Of a stretch of 64,000 nt of DNA, positions 36,951 to 45,588 are shown one piece after another. The notes beneath the pieces were generated by a model. That model was not told where the DNA came from. It searched no databases and was given only the letters and a program-made list of their open reading frames with translations. Positions within the stretch are counted from its first letter, which is position 1. Each line of letters opens with the position of its first letter. This DNA is from Corynebacterium resistens DSM 45100 (GTDB taxonomy: Bacteria; Actinomycetota; Actinomycetes; Mycobacteriales; Mycobacteriaceae). A program made the position numbers and the translations under genes. The stretch is taken from positions 868,001 through 932,000 of the forward strand of contig NC_015673.1 in assembly GCF_000177535.2 (NCBI RefSeq). The letters run 5' to 3'.

Positions 36951-37754
36951 TTATTCCCTTCCTTCCGACGCCACTTTGCGTGCCATCGCGTCATCCTGTG
37001 GTGGGCGGTGTTCATCGGCTGGGGTGGCTTCGTACTGATCCCAGTCGTCGCTTTTTCCTGTGTTGTCCGGGACGAAGTGGCCCTGGTTGGTGTTGAGTTC
37101 GATGACGGCGCGAGGCTGCACACAATCGTCAATGGGATTAACGGAGTTGACGACGACGGTCATACGCTCCGCAAGACGGTCCAAAGTATGTAGCAGGAAC
37201 TCGCGATCGGTGAAACTGTGCACCTGCTCGAGGTCGTCCATGATGAGCATGTCGATCTCGTGGCCGTGAGCGGGCTTGAGCGCCAAGGCGACTCGGAGCA
37301 GCAGTTTATCCAGCGAAGGTAGCTGAGAAACGTAGCTGTCCAGTGGTGGGAGGTCGCGGGGGCCGTAGAGATCTTCGCAGTAGTAACGCAGGTCTTCTTC
37401 GGTTGCCGGACGGAAGAACTTAAACCATGGTCGCGCCCACGATTTGTTCTCATTGAGGACATCGCGCACCTTCACGGAGCGCTCGAGGAAATCGATTTGG
37501 TCGATGCCTGCTACGGCGACCCGTCTTTGAATGTGGGAGCGCCGAGTTTCGCCCAAAACCGTTAGTTCGCCATCTGACGGCTTCATTCGGCCGGCGAGGA
37601 CTAGGGCGAGAGCAGTGCGTCCAGAACCTCCGGCGCCAGTGAGGTTGGTTAACCCCCCTGAGGGGATTGTGCAGTCCAGTGGCCCAAAAACCGGCCCCTC
37701 ATCCCCAGTGAGGGAGAGGTTGTGGGCAACTACTGCGGGGGTCTCTTCGATCAT
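36951..37754 (-). CDS. Degenerate ABC-type ATPase partner of the YhgE protein
   Basis: The protein has 267 residues from the ATG at 37754, preceded by GGAAGG. The fold follows an ABC nucleotide-binding domain: LTGAGGSGRTALAL in the Walker A place, LIMDDLEQVHS in the Walker B place. The invariant Walker A Lys is Arg46, and the LSGGQ signature is replaced by SQLPSLDK. The C-terminal ~50 residues are polar. It is coupled to the YhgE gene, so I infer a pair, but ATP hydrolysis may be weak or absent. Confidence 0.75.
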   Translation of the reverse strand: MIEETPAVVAHNLSLTGDEGPVFGPLDCTIPSGGLTNLTGAGGSGRTALALVLAGRMKPSDGELTVLGETRRSHIQRRVAVAGIDQIDFLERSVKVRDVLNENKSWARPWFKFFRPATEEDLRYYCEDLYGPRDLPPLDSYVSQLPSLDKLLLRVALALKPAHGHEIDMLIMDDLEQVHSFTDREFLLHTLDRLAERMTVVVNSVNPIDDCVQPRAVIELNTNQGHFVPDNTGKSDDWDQYEATPADEHRPPQDDAMARKVASEGRE

Positions 37755-37949
37755 CGTGGACCTTCCATGCGAGTTAGGGCTGCAGAAACCTGCTAACCCG
37801 CGCAAAGTAGTTATATAAATGTTCTAAATTCAATACCTAACAAGGCTACGCCTTCGAAGGGCGAGGGTCGAATTGAGAATGGGTGCCTCCTTAGGGGAAA
37901 TTGACAAGTTGATTTCATGGGTCAAGCCTTAACGCTGCTGAGCGCCGTT

Positions 37950-37963
37950 TAATATGGATAATC
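37950..37963 (+). promoter_or_regulatory. Candidate -10 of a leaderless thrC transcript
   Basis: TAATAT at 37950-37955 lies eight bases before the GTG at 37964, and no ribosome-binding site is present. The spacing suggests transcription begins at or next to the start codon. Confidence 0.4.
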
Positions 37964-39433
37964 GTGGACTTCATATCAACGCGCGATGCCAATAAAACGC
38001 CAGTCGGCTTCACGAACATTTTATTGTCCGGGTTGGCCCCCGACGGCGGTTTGTATCTTCCTGCAGAATACCCGCAACTTACCGACGAGTTGCTTGAGGA
38101 ATGGCGCCAGATTCTTGCCAAGGGGAATACGGCTGAGCGGACCGCTTATGCAGCACTTGCTGCAGAGATTCTCAAGCTGTTCGTTGATGACATCCCCGCC
38201 GAAGACCTCGAAGCAATCGCAGCCCGCGCGTACACCACGGAAGAGTTCTCTTCGGAGGACATCGTGCCGTTGACCACTTTGGAAGACGGCATCTTCCTTG
38301 GACACCTTTCGGAGGGGCCAACCGCAGCTTTCAAAGACATGGCGATGCAGCTGTTGGGAGAGCTCTTTGAATACGAGCTCGCCCGCCGTGGCGAAACCCT
38401 CAACATCCTCGGTGCGACCAGTGGTGATACCGGAAGTTCCGCAGAGTATGCAATGCGTGGCCGCGACGGTATTCGCGTATTCATGCTCACCCCAGCTGGT
38501 CGTATGACACCTTTCCAGCAAGCGCAGATGTTTAGCCTTGAGGACCCCAACATCTTTAACATTGCCCTCGATGGAGTCTTCGATGACTGCCAGGACATTG
38601 TTAAGGAAGTTAGCTCGGATGCCGAATTCAAACGCGATAACCGCATCGGCGCGGTGAATTCCATCAACTGGGCGCGGCTAATGGCGCAGATCGTTTACTA
38701 CGTTGCGTGCTGGTTGCGTGCTACGGAACGCAACGATGAGAAGGTCAGCTTCTCGGTTCCCACGGGGAATTTTGGCGATATCTGCGCGGGCCACATCGCC
38801 CGTCAGATGGGGCTACCCATCGACCGCCTTATCGTCGCGACCAATGAAAACGATGTGCTCGATGAGTTCTTCCGCACTGGCAACTATAAGGTACGTACCG
38901 CGGAGCAAACCTGGGCCACGTCCAGCCCCTCTATGGACATCAGCCGGGCGTCGAACTTCGAACGGTTCATCTTTGACTTGCTCGGCCGAGACGCCGAACG
39001 CACGGCCGACCTGTTCGGCGTAAAGGTCAAGCAGGGTGGGTTTAGTCTGGCCGAAGATGCGGTGTTCGCGGAGGCTGCGGATCGTTACGGCTTCCTATCG
39101 GCTTCTTCGACGCACGCTGATCGGGTTGCTTGTATCGCCGACGCCGAAAAGCGCCTGAGTACGTTGATCGACCCGCACACCGCCGATGGCGTCAACGCGG
39201 CCCGTGCCGTGCGCGAGCAGGTAGACACACCGATTGTTGTGCTGGAAACCGCACTGCCCGTGAAGTTCTCCGAAACCATCGTGGAAGCCACCGGCAAGGA
39301 GCCAGAGGTGCCCGCGCGTTTCGCGAAGATTATGGACGGCGGGCGGTACGTCAAGGATCTGCCTAATGATGCTGGGGTAGTGAAGCAGTACATTCTGGAT
39401 TCGATTGCCAAGACCAAGGAGATCGAGAACTAA
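37964..39433 (+). CDS. thrC: Threonine synthase
   Basis: The protein has 489 residues with a GTG start. FISTRDANKTPVGFTNILLS and GLAPDGGLYLP are the N-terminal family signature, SEGPTAAFKDMAMQLLG holds the PLP lysine, and GATSGDTGSSAEYA binds the phosphate. It converts phosphohomoserine to threonine. The long type and its separation from hom-thrB are normal in corynebacteria. It is divergent from the YhgE operon across about 210 bases of fairly AT-rich DNA. Confidence 0.95.
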   Translation: MDFISTRDANKTPVGFTNILLSGLAPDGGLYLPAEYPQLTDELLEEWRQILAKGNTAERTAYAALAAEILKLFVDDIPAEDLEAIAARAYTTEEFSSEDIVPLTTLEDGIFLGHLSEGPTAAFKDMAMQLLGELFEYELARRGETLNILGATSGDTGSSAEYAMRGRDGIRVFMLTPAGRMTPFQQAQMFSLEDPNIFNIALDGVFDDCQDIVKEVSSDAEFKRDNRIGAVNSINWARLMAQIVYYVACWLRATERNDEKVSFSVPTGNFGDICAGHIARQMGLPIDRLIVATNENDVLDEFFRTGNYKVRTAEQTWATSSPSMDISRASNFERFIFDLLGRDAERTADLFGVKVKQGGFSLAEDAVFAEAADRYGFLSASSTHADRVACIADAEKRLSTLIDPHTADGVNAARAVREQVDTPIVVLETALPVKFSETIVEATGKEPEVPARFAKIMDGGRYVKDLPNDAGVVKQYILDSIAKTKEIEN

Positions 39434-39609
39434 CCCTGCAGGGCAGGTCAGACGATTTTTCGTGCGGGGAAGAAAGTGAGCCAGCCAGGGTTCTTTCAGT
39501 GAGTGTGGGCGGTTTCATAATTCTGCATTGTGTGCTCGGATATGCAACGTTTAGTATTAACCGAGCATTTTTGTCTCCCACACCTTATTGAACGACCCAG
39601 GAGGGTTAA

Positions 39610-40911
39610 ATGGAGAAAAACACTTCTCCGGCGGATCGCCACGTCACCGGTGATGAACTCACCGGCAAAGATCACGCCAACGCTGGGCAAGGCACCGCAT
39701 CCACCGGTGTCACTGCAGAAAACGTAAAGGCAGCAGCGGGACGCGCATCGCTGCTCGGCGCCATGTTCCTCATGGCCACTAGTGCCATCGGCCCAGGCTT
39801 TTTGACCCAGACCTCAGTCTTCACTGTAAAGATGGGCGCAGCCTTCGCCTTCGCCATTGTGTTGTCCATCATTGTGGATATCGCCATTCAGCTGAATGTG
39901 TGGCGCGTACTGGCTGTCTCGGGCAAGCGTGCCAATGAACTCGGTAACACTGTGGTTCCTTATTTGGGCTGGTTCCTCGGCATACTCGTGTTCATCGGCG
40001 GACTGGTTTTCAACATTGGCAACATCGCCGGTGCGGGCCTAGGTATGAACGCCATGTTGGGAATTAACCCCAAGATTGGTGGCGCCATTTCTGCATTGAT
40101 TGCCATCCTTATCTTCTCTTCCAAGAAGGCAGGCATGGCACTCGACCGTTTGGTCATCCTGCTGGGTGCCATCATGATCTTGCTCATGCTGTACGTGGCT
40201 GTGACCGCGCATCCACCAGTTGGTGAGGCATTGAAGCAGTCCGTCATGCCCGATCACGTAGATTTCCTCGTCATTACCACGCTGATCGGTGGAACCGTAG
40301 GCGGTTACATCACCTTTGCAGGTGCTCACCGCATGATCGACAGCGGCCATACCGGCCCAGAGCACGTCAAAGATATCACCAGTGCCTCCGTGATGGGCAT
40401 TGTCATTACTGGTGTGCTCCGCGTGCTGCTGTTCCTCGCCATCCTGGGTGTGGTAGCCACCGGTGTGACCCTTGCTAAGGACAACACAGCTGCAGATGCG
40501 TTCCGCCACGCAGCTGGTGACATCGGACTGCGTGCCTTCGGAGTTGTGCTGTGGTCCGCAGCTTTGACCTCGGTCATCGGCGCAGCCTACACCTCTATCA
40601 CCTTCGTAACTAAGCAGTCCACCAGTGTGAAAACTCGCAACATCTGCACTGCGGTTTTCATCTTGGTCTGCACCGTTGTCTACTTGATTCTGAACCAGCC
40701 GCCGCAGGGGCTTTTGGTATTCGCCGGCGCATTCAATGGCTTGATCCTGCCAGTTGGCTTCGCCCTGGTGCTGTGGGTTGCGGCTACTCGCAAGGATTTG
40801 CTGCACGGTTACAAGTACCCAAAGTGGCTGCTCATCTTGGGCTTCCTAGCATGGTTGCTGACCATCTACATGGGTATCGCGTCCATGTCTAAGCTCTCCA
40901 CCTTGTGGTAG
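39610..40911 (+). CDS. NRAMP-like divalent metal / YcsG-type transporter
   Basis: The protein has 433 residues with about eleven helices after a polar N-terminal ~45. TSAIGPGFLTQTSVFTVK holds the helix-1 motif, reading Gly-Pro-Gly in place of the DPGN of metal-transporting NRAMPs. That divergence and the 5-oxoprolinase genes on the other strand match B. subtilis YcsG in the ycsF-kip locus. It may import an organic substrate such as 5-oxoproline rather than a metal. AGGAGG precedes the ATG by about nine bases. Confidence 0.78.
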   Translation: MEKNTSPADRHVTGDELTGKDHANAGQGTASTGVTAENVKAAAGRASLLGAMFLMATSAIGPGFLTQTSVFTVKMGAAFAFAIVLSIIVDIAIQLNVWRVLAVSGKRANELGNTVVPYLGWFLGILVFIGGLVFNIGNIAGAGLGMNAMLGINPKIGGAISALIAILIFSSKKAGMALDRLVILLGAIMILLMLYVAVTAHPPVGEALKQSVMPDHVDFLVITTLIGGTVGGYITFAGAHRMIDSGHTGPEHVKDITSASVMGIVITGVLRVLLFLAILGVVATGVTLAKDNTAADAFRHAAGDIGLRAFGVVLWSAALTSVIGAAYTSITFVTKQSTSVKTRNICTAVFILVCTVVYLILNQPPQGLLVFAGAFNGLILPVGFALVLWVAATRKDLLHGYKYPKWLLILGFLAWLLTIYMGIASMSKLSTLW

Positions 40912-40962
40912 CTAATTGCTCGAGCTGGGTGGGATCGCTCAGTTCAAGCACCGGATATAGTT

Positions 40963-41018
40963 CGACGCCCCACTGATTTCCTAGGTTAGGGAACCAGTGG
41001 GGCGTCGTTATTTCTTTT
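40963..41018. terminator. Bidirectional terminator
   Basis: A perfect 13-bp stem, CGACGCCCCACTG (40963-40975) with 40995-41007, is followed by TTATTTCTTTT. It separates the transporter from the convergent biotin carboxylase gene. The rest of the 243-base gap shows no gene. Confidence 0.88.
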
Positions 41019-41154
41019 AAAGCTCTGCGTGCGACCCCATCCAATGGTTTTGGGAACCAATGGCTACGGGAACGAGGCTACGCTGAGTCCGCGCAAACTA
41101 AAGGCTTGGTGAGTAGAGCTGAGCGGGCGAGGTGGTGCGAGGGGGAATAGGGGA

Positions 41155-42942
41155 TTAGTCCTCGATGACTGCTAGAACAGTTCCTCGATCGACCTTCTCA
41201 CCAGCCTGAACCTTGATGCTCACGCGACCGGTGGAATTGGCGGTAACGGTGGATTCCATCTTCATGGCTTCAATGACAGCGATGGCATCGCCCTTTTCTA
41301 CGAATGAGCCGTCGATCACCTTCCACGCAACCACGGAACCAGCGTAAGGAGAGGTTACGCCGCCGGCGACATCTTGGCTGCCGCTATTGGATGCGCCAGC
41401 GTTAGCTCCGCTGGCAGTAGCATCGTTACCTGCTGCGGGGGCGCCACCGCTAAGAAGCCCTACTGGGATGCCCAAACGGTGCAGCTCACCGTCAATTTCC
41501 ACCACGAGGGTCTGGCGCTCGGTGTAGGTATCTTCGATATCCACGCCGTGGCCCAAGGTAATGCCTGTGCCTGGCTTGTATTCCTTATCAACCCAGTCCG
41601 TGTACACGCCCAGCTTGCCGTCTTCGGCGGTGAGGGCTGGATTGCCAATCATGTCGCGGTGGAATGGGATGACGGTGCGCACACCCGCGATATCGAATTC
41701 GGCCAAAGCACTGGCAGCGCGACGCAGCGCGATCTCGCGGGTGGGGCCCCACACGATCAGCTTGGCGAGCAGCGAATCATAGAATCCGGGGATCTCAGAT
41801 CCGGAACGCACGCCGGAATCCACGCGCACGCCAGGGCCGGTCGGAGCCTCAAACTTGGTCACAACACCGGGACTAGGAACGAATCCGTGGGCAACATCCT
41901 CGGCGTTGATACGGAACTCGAAAGCGTGGCCGTGGGACTCTGGGTCCCCTTCGAAAGAAAGTGGCAGGCCAGCGGCGATGCGGAACTGTTCGGCAATAAC
42001 ATCCACACCGGTTACAGCCTCGGTTACGGGGTGCTCAACTTGCACGCGGGTATTGACCTCGAGGAAAGATACGGTGCCGTCCTCGGAGACGATGAACTCC
42101 ACGGTTCCCGCACCACGGTAGCCAGCGGTGCGGCAGATCTGGCGGGAGCCTTCCACAATGGAAGTGCGCTGCTCATCAGTGAGGAATGGGGCGGGGGCTT
42201 CCTCAATTAGCTTCTGGAAACGGCGCTGGGTGGAGCAGTCACGGGTGCCGATGACAGCAACGTTGCCGTGGTCATCTGCAAGAACCTGTGCCTCCACGTG
42301 GCGTGGGCGCATGAGGAACTTCTCTACGTAGCACTCTGGGCGGCCGAAGGCTTCCTTAGCTTCGCGACCCGCGGAGACGAATGCATCCTCGATGTCTTCC
42401 TTGCGCTCAACGACCTTCAGTCCGCGGCCTCCACCACCAAAAGCGGCCTTAATTGCGATCGGCATGCCGTGTTCCTCGGCGAACTCGCGTGCTTCCTGCC
42501 AATCGTGGATGGGGTGGGAGGTGCCTGGAGCTAGGGGAGCGCCCGCTTCGGTGGCCAGCTTACGAGCCGAAACCTTGTCGCCCAGCTGATCGATGGAATC
42601 CGGGGTGGGGCCAATCCAGGTCAGGCCGGCAGCCTCTACATCGCGGGCGAAGCTGGAGTTCTCTGACAGGAAGCCGTAGCCGGGGTGCACACAGTCAGCG
42701 CCGGCGCGGGCTGCGATATCCAGCAGTGCTGGCACGTTCATGTAGGTTTCTGCGGAAGTGTTGCCTGGTAGCGCGTAGGCCTCGTCGGCGATGAGGGTGT
42801 GCAGCGCGCCAGCATCGGCCTCCGAGTACACGGCGATGGAGCGAATGCCCAGATCCCGAGCTACGCGGGCGATGCGCACGGCGATCTCGCCGCGGTTGGC
42901 AATCAGTACGCTGTGCAGGTTGAGGGTTGAATCAGTAGTCAT
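41155..42942 (-). CDS. Biotin carboxylase / biotin carboxyl carrier fusion of the pxp operon
   Basis: The protein has 595 residues. An ATP-grasp biotin carboxylase (about 8-455) shows LIANRGEIAVRIAR, the ATP loop in KAAFGGGGRGLKVV and EFRINAEDVAHGF. The C-terminal carrier domain has the biotinylated lysine in IEAMKMEST (Lys561). It would carboxylate its own biotin with ATP and bicarbonate. It is smaller than AccBC of acetyl/acyl-CoA carboxylases only slightly, but no carboxyltransferase gene of the CoA type is adjacent. Instead it follows pxpBC by 16 bases, and PxpBC domains are homologous to the carboxyltransferase part of urea carboxylase. I infer a joint function. Confidence 0.85.
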   Translation of the reverse strand: MTTDSTLNLHSVLIANRGEIAVRIARVARDLGIRSIAVYSEADAGALHTLIADEAYALPGNTSAETYMNVPALLDIAARAGADCVHPGYGFLSENSSFARDVEAAGLTWIGPTPDSIDQLGDKVSARKLATEAGAPLAPGTSHPIHDWQEAREFAEEHGMPIAIKAAFGGGGRGLKVVERKEDIEDAFVSAGREAKEAFGRPECYVEKFLMRPRHVEAQVLADDHGNVAVIGTRDCSTQRRFQKLIEEAPAPFLTDEQRTSIVEGSRQICRTAGYRGAGTVEFIVSEDGTVSFLEVNTRVQVEHPVTEAVTGVDVIAEQFRIAAGLPLSFEGDPESHGHAFEFRINAEDVAHGFVPSPGVVTKFEAPTGPGVRVDSGVRSGSEIPGFYDSLLAKLIVWGPTREIALRRAASALAEFDIAGVRTVIPFHRDMIGNPALTAEDGKLGVYTDWVDKEYKPGTGITLGHGVDIEDTYTERQTLVVEIDGELHRLGIPVGLLSGGAPAAGNDATASGANAGASNSGSQDVAGGVTSPYAGSVVAWKVIDGSFVEKGDAIAVIEAMKMESTVTANSTGRVSIKVQAGEKVDRGTVLAVIED

Positions 42943-42958
42943 GGTGAAAGTTGTGTCC

Positions 42959-44605
42959 TTATCCTTGCAGCGGCTGGAGGGTATCTGGGTCGACGGCGAT
43001 GAAGTTAATCAACGCGTCCGGGGGAAGTTGGGCGAGAATATCGAGGTCTTCGTGCACCACGGTGGCGATCACCGGGTAACCACCGGTAACAGCGTGGTCG
43101 CGAAGGAACACCACGGGCAACCCGTTGGTCGGCACCTGGATGCTGCCAGCAACGATGCCTTCACTGGGCAACTCACCGCTGGTGGTTCGTTCGATTGGCA
43201 CTCCGTCGAGACGTAGGCCAATGCGGTTCGACGCCGCCGTGACTACCCACTGTTGCGCCTCTAATGGGGCCACGCCATCGGCAAACCAGTCATCCCGGGG
43301 GCCGGGAACTACACGAATGTTCACTCGATGCTTCCGGTCAACCAACAGCGGATTGAGCCGGGAGTTATCCACGAATGTGGTGGGCGCAAACTGGCTGCGC
43401 AATACGCGGCCGGTGTGCAGCGGCTGGGGGCCCAATCCGGATAGCAGGTCGGCAGAGGCCGAACCCAGCGTGAGGGGCTCGATGATGCCACCGCGGATCG
43501 CGAGATAGGAGCGCATGCCGATCTTGGCAGGTTGCACCTCGAGGGTTTTGCCCGCTGGCAGCATTACGGGCATCGCCAGCGGAATGCGGCGGTTGCCGAT
43601 CCGGGCAGGGGCTTCCGCACCGGTCAGGGCGACCACGGAATCCGCTAACGCAGTGATTTGCATACCACCGATGTTCTCGAGCACCGCTGCTGTGGCGTCA
43701 TTGCCCACAGCAGCATTCGCAGCACGCGCGGAAGCCTCATCACCCGCACCGGAGGTGGTAACCCCCAGCCCGCCGTTGCCTGCACGGCCGAGATCCTGGA
43801 TCAAGGTTTGCATACCGGGATCGTCCACTCGCAGCATCGGGCGGGAACGGGGCAGGTCGGTGGCTGTGGATTCGTCTTGCTCCGCGTGCTCTTCCAGCGT
43901 GTCCACCGCACGGTAGTGCACACGGTCGCCGGGCGCGATGAGCGCAGGTGATTCCTTGGAGTTATCCCACATCGGATCCGTGGTGGTGCCGATCAGCTGC
44001 CAGCCACCGGGGGATTGGCGTGGGTACACTGCACTGAATTCACCAGCGAGGCCAACAGCACCTGCGGGAACGGAGGTGCGCGGGGTGGCCTTGCGTGGCA
44101 CGCTCAGTGCTTTATCGGAACTGTCCTCCGGCACGCAGTAGGTAAACCCTGGGGCGAAGCCACCGAATGCGCCCACGAATGTTGTGGAGGTGTGCCACTC
44201 GATGAGTTCGTCGACGGTCATTCCCACAGCCTCGGCAGCTTCTTGCAGGTCTTCGCCGTCATAGCGCACATTGATGGTTATATCGCGTGGTTCGGATTGG
44301 GTGGCGTCGGCAGGAGAAAAGCCGGCCAACTTGGCGGCCGCATCCTTAGCCGCCCGTGGCGAGTCCAGCACGACTAACACGGTGCGTGCCGCCGCGACAC
44401 AATCCACTTGGCCGGGCAGCGGCGATGCGCTGAGAGCTGCGTGCCACGACATCACGGTGGAAAGGTCCGGCAGGTCCACGAGAACCGCGCGGGTACCCAC
44501 ACGGTGGATCGTGGGCGCGTGAGGTGCCGATACATCCGTGCTTGAAGCGGGGCCGTCTTCGGAAGGGGTGGCGGAGTTGTGTTGGTTCATGGCTTCGTTG
44601 CTCAT
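42959..44605 (-). CDS. pxpBC: Fused 5-oxoprolinase subunits B and C (KipI-KipA)
   Basis: The protein has 548 residues. After ~30 polar residues, a KipI/PxpB domain (about 30-245) contains FGGFAPGFTYC and VPRKATPRTSVPAG. A KipA/PxpC domain (about 255-548) contains VDDPGMQTLIQDLGR, ANAAVGNDATAAVLE and RSYLAIRGGI. The two subunits are separate in E. coli and B. subtilis but fused here. With PxpA they hydrolyse 5-oxoproline to glutamate using ATP. The ATG overlaps the pxpA stop by four bases, indicating coupling. Confidence 0.88.
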   Translation of the reverse strand: MSNEAMNQHNSATPSEDGPASSTDVSAPHAPTIHRVGTRAVLVDLPDLSTVMSWHAALSASPLPGQVDCVAAARTVLVVLDSPRAAKDAAAKLAGFSPADATQSEPRDITINVRYDGEDLQEAAEAVGMTVDELIEWHTSTTFVGAFGGFAPGFTYCVPEDSSDKALSVPRKATPRTSVPAGAVGLAGEFSAVYPRQSPGGWQLIGTTTDPMWDNSKESPALIAPGDRVHYRAVDTLEEHAEQDESTATDLPRSRPMLRVDDPGMQTLIQDLGRAGNGGLGVTTSGAGDEASARAANAAVGNDATAAVLENIGGMQITALADSVVALTGAEAPARIGNRRIPLAMPVMLPAGKTLEVQPAKIGMRSYLAIRGGIIEPLTLGSASADLLSGLGPQPLHTGRVLRSQFAPTTFVDNSRLNPLLVDRKHRVNIRVVPGPRDDWFADGVAPLEAQQWVVTAASNRIGLRLDGVPIERTTSGELPSEGIVAGSIQVPTNGLPVVFLRDHAVTGGYPVIATVVHEDLDILAQLPPDALINFIAVDPDTLQPLQG

Positions 44606-45360
44606 AGCACGCTCTTAAACTCGACGCCCTCTGCTGCCAGTTGCTCCCGCACTGCGCGGGTCATTTCGACAGCACCGGGGGAATCTCCATGGACACATAC
44701 GGACTCGGCATCGACCTGTAAGATGCTGCCGTCCGTGGCGGTGATGGAACCGGACTGTGCGATCTGACGAACCTGGTTGACGACATCTTCCACGCTTTCT
44801 AGAACCGCGTTAGGTTCGCGGCGGGAAACGAGTGTGCCGTCGGGGTTGTACGCGCGATCGGCGAATGCTTCGCGGATGACGCGCAGGCCAGCGGCCTCAG
44901 CTTTGTCGATAGCAACGCCACCGGGCAGCAGCATCACGGCGAGATCGGGGGAGAACGCCTTGATCCCATCGATCACGGCCTGGGCTTGTACTTCGTGGTG
45001 CACGATAGTGTTGTACAGCGCGCCGTGTGGCTTGACGTATCGGACAGTGGTGCCGTTGGCGTGGGCTAGAGCGTTGAGCGCACCGATTTGGTACAGCACT
45101 TCGTCCGCAAGTTCTCCGGGGGCATAGTCCATGAAACGGCGACCGAAACCAGCGGAATCGCGGTAGCCCACGTGAGCTCCGACGGTCACACCTGCCTCGG
45201 CCGCAGCTTTCAGAGTTTTCGCGATATCGTGCGGATCGCCAGCGTGGAAACCGCAAGCAACGTTTGCGCTGGTGATTAGCTTAATCATGGCTGCATCATC
45301 TGCGACGGGGTTACCGGCAGTGGTTTCGCCAAGATCCGCATTGAAGTCGATGGAAGTCAT
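44602..45360 (-). CDS. pxpA: 5-oxoprolinase subunit A (LamB/YcsF family)
   Basis: The protein has 252 residues from the ATG at 45360, preceded by GAGAGG. FNADLGET, ANVACGFHAGDP and VGAHVGYRD carry the family's conserved metal or substrate-binding residues, and YVKPHGALYN and VCVHGDSPGAV follow. It acts with PxpBC in opening the lactam of 5-oxoproline. It is the first gene of the operon pxpA-pxpBC-biotin carboxylase. Confidence 0.92.
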   Translation of the reverse strand: MTSIDFNADLGETTAGNPVADDAAMIKLITSANVACGFHAGDPHDIAKTLKAAAEAGVTVGAHVGYRDSAGFGRRFMDYAPGELADEVLYQIGALNALAHANGTTVRYVKPHGALYNTIVHHEVQAQAVIDGIKAFSPDLAVMLLPGGVAIDKAEAAGLRVIREAFADRAYNPDGTLVSRREPNAVLESVEDVVNQVRQIAQSGSITATDGSILQVDAESVCVHGDSPGAVEMTRAVREQLAAEGVEFKSVL

Positions 45361-45588
45361 CAACGCCTCTCGTTGGAGTTTATGGGCATATATGGCAGAG
45401 ATTTTACCGAATTCCGCGCGGAAGCTCCCGCTCGGTGGTAAGGCTGCCACCCCTGCTGAATATGCGGTGGGGAAGGAGGTTGGCGTCAAAAAAGTAAAGG
45501 GGAGGCGAAAAGGAAACAAAGGGGAAGAGCAAGGAGGCTATCTGAACGGCCAAGGAATAGATGTGGTTCTCTACATGTTGCAAGGGCC

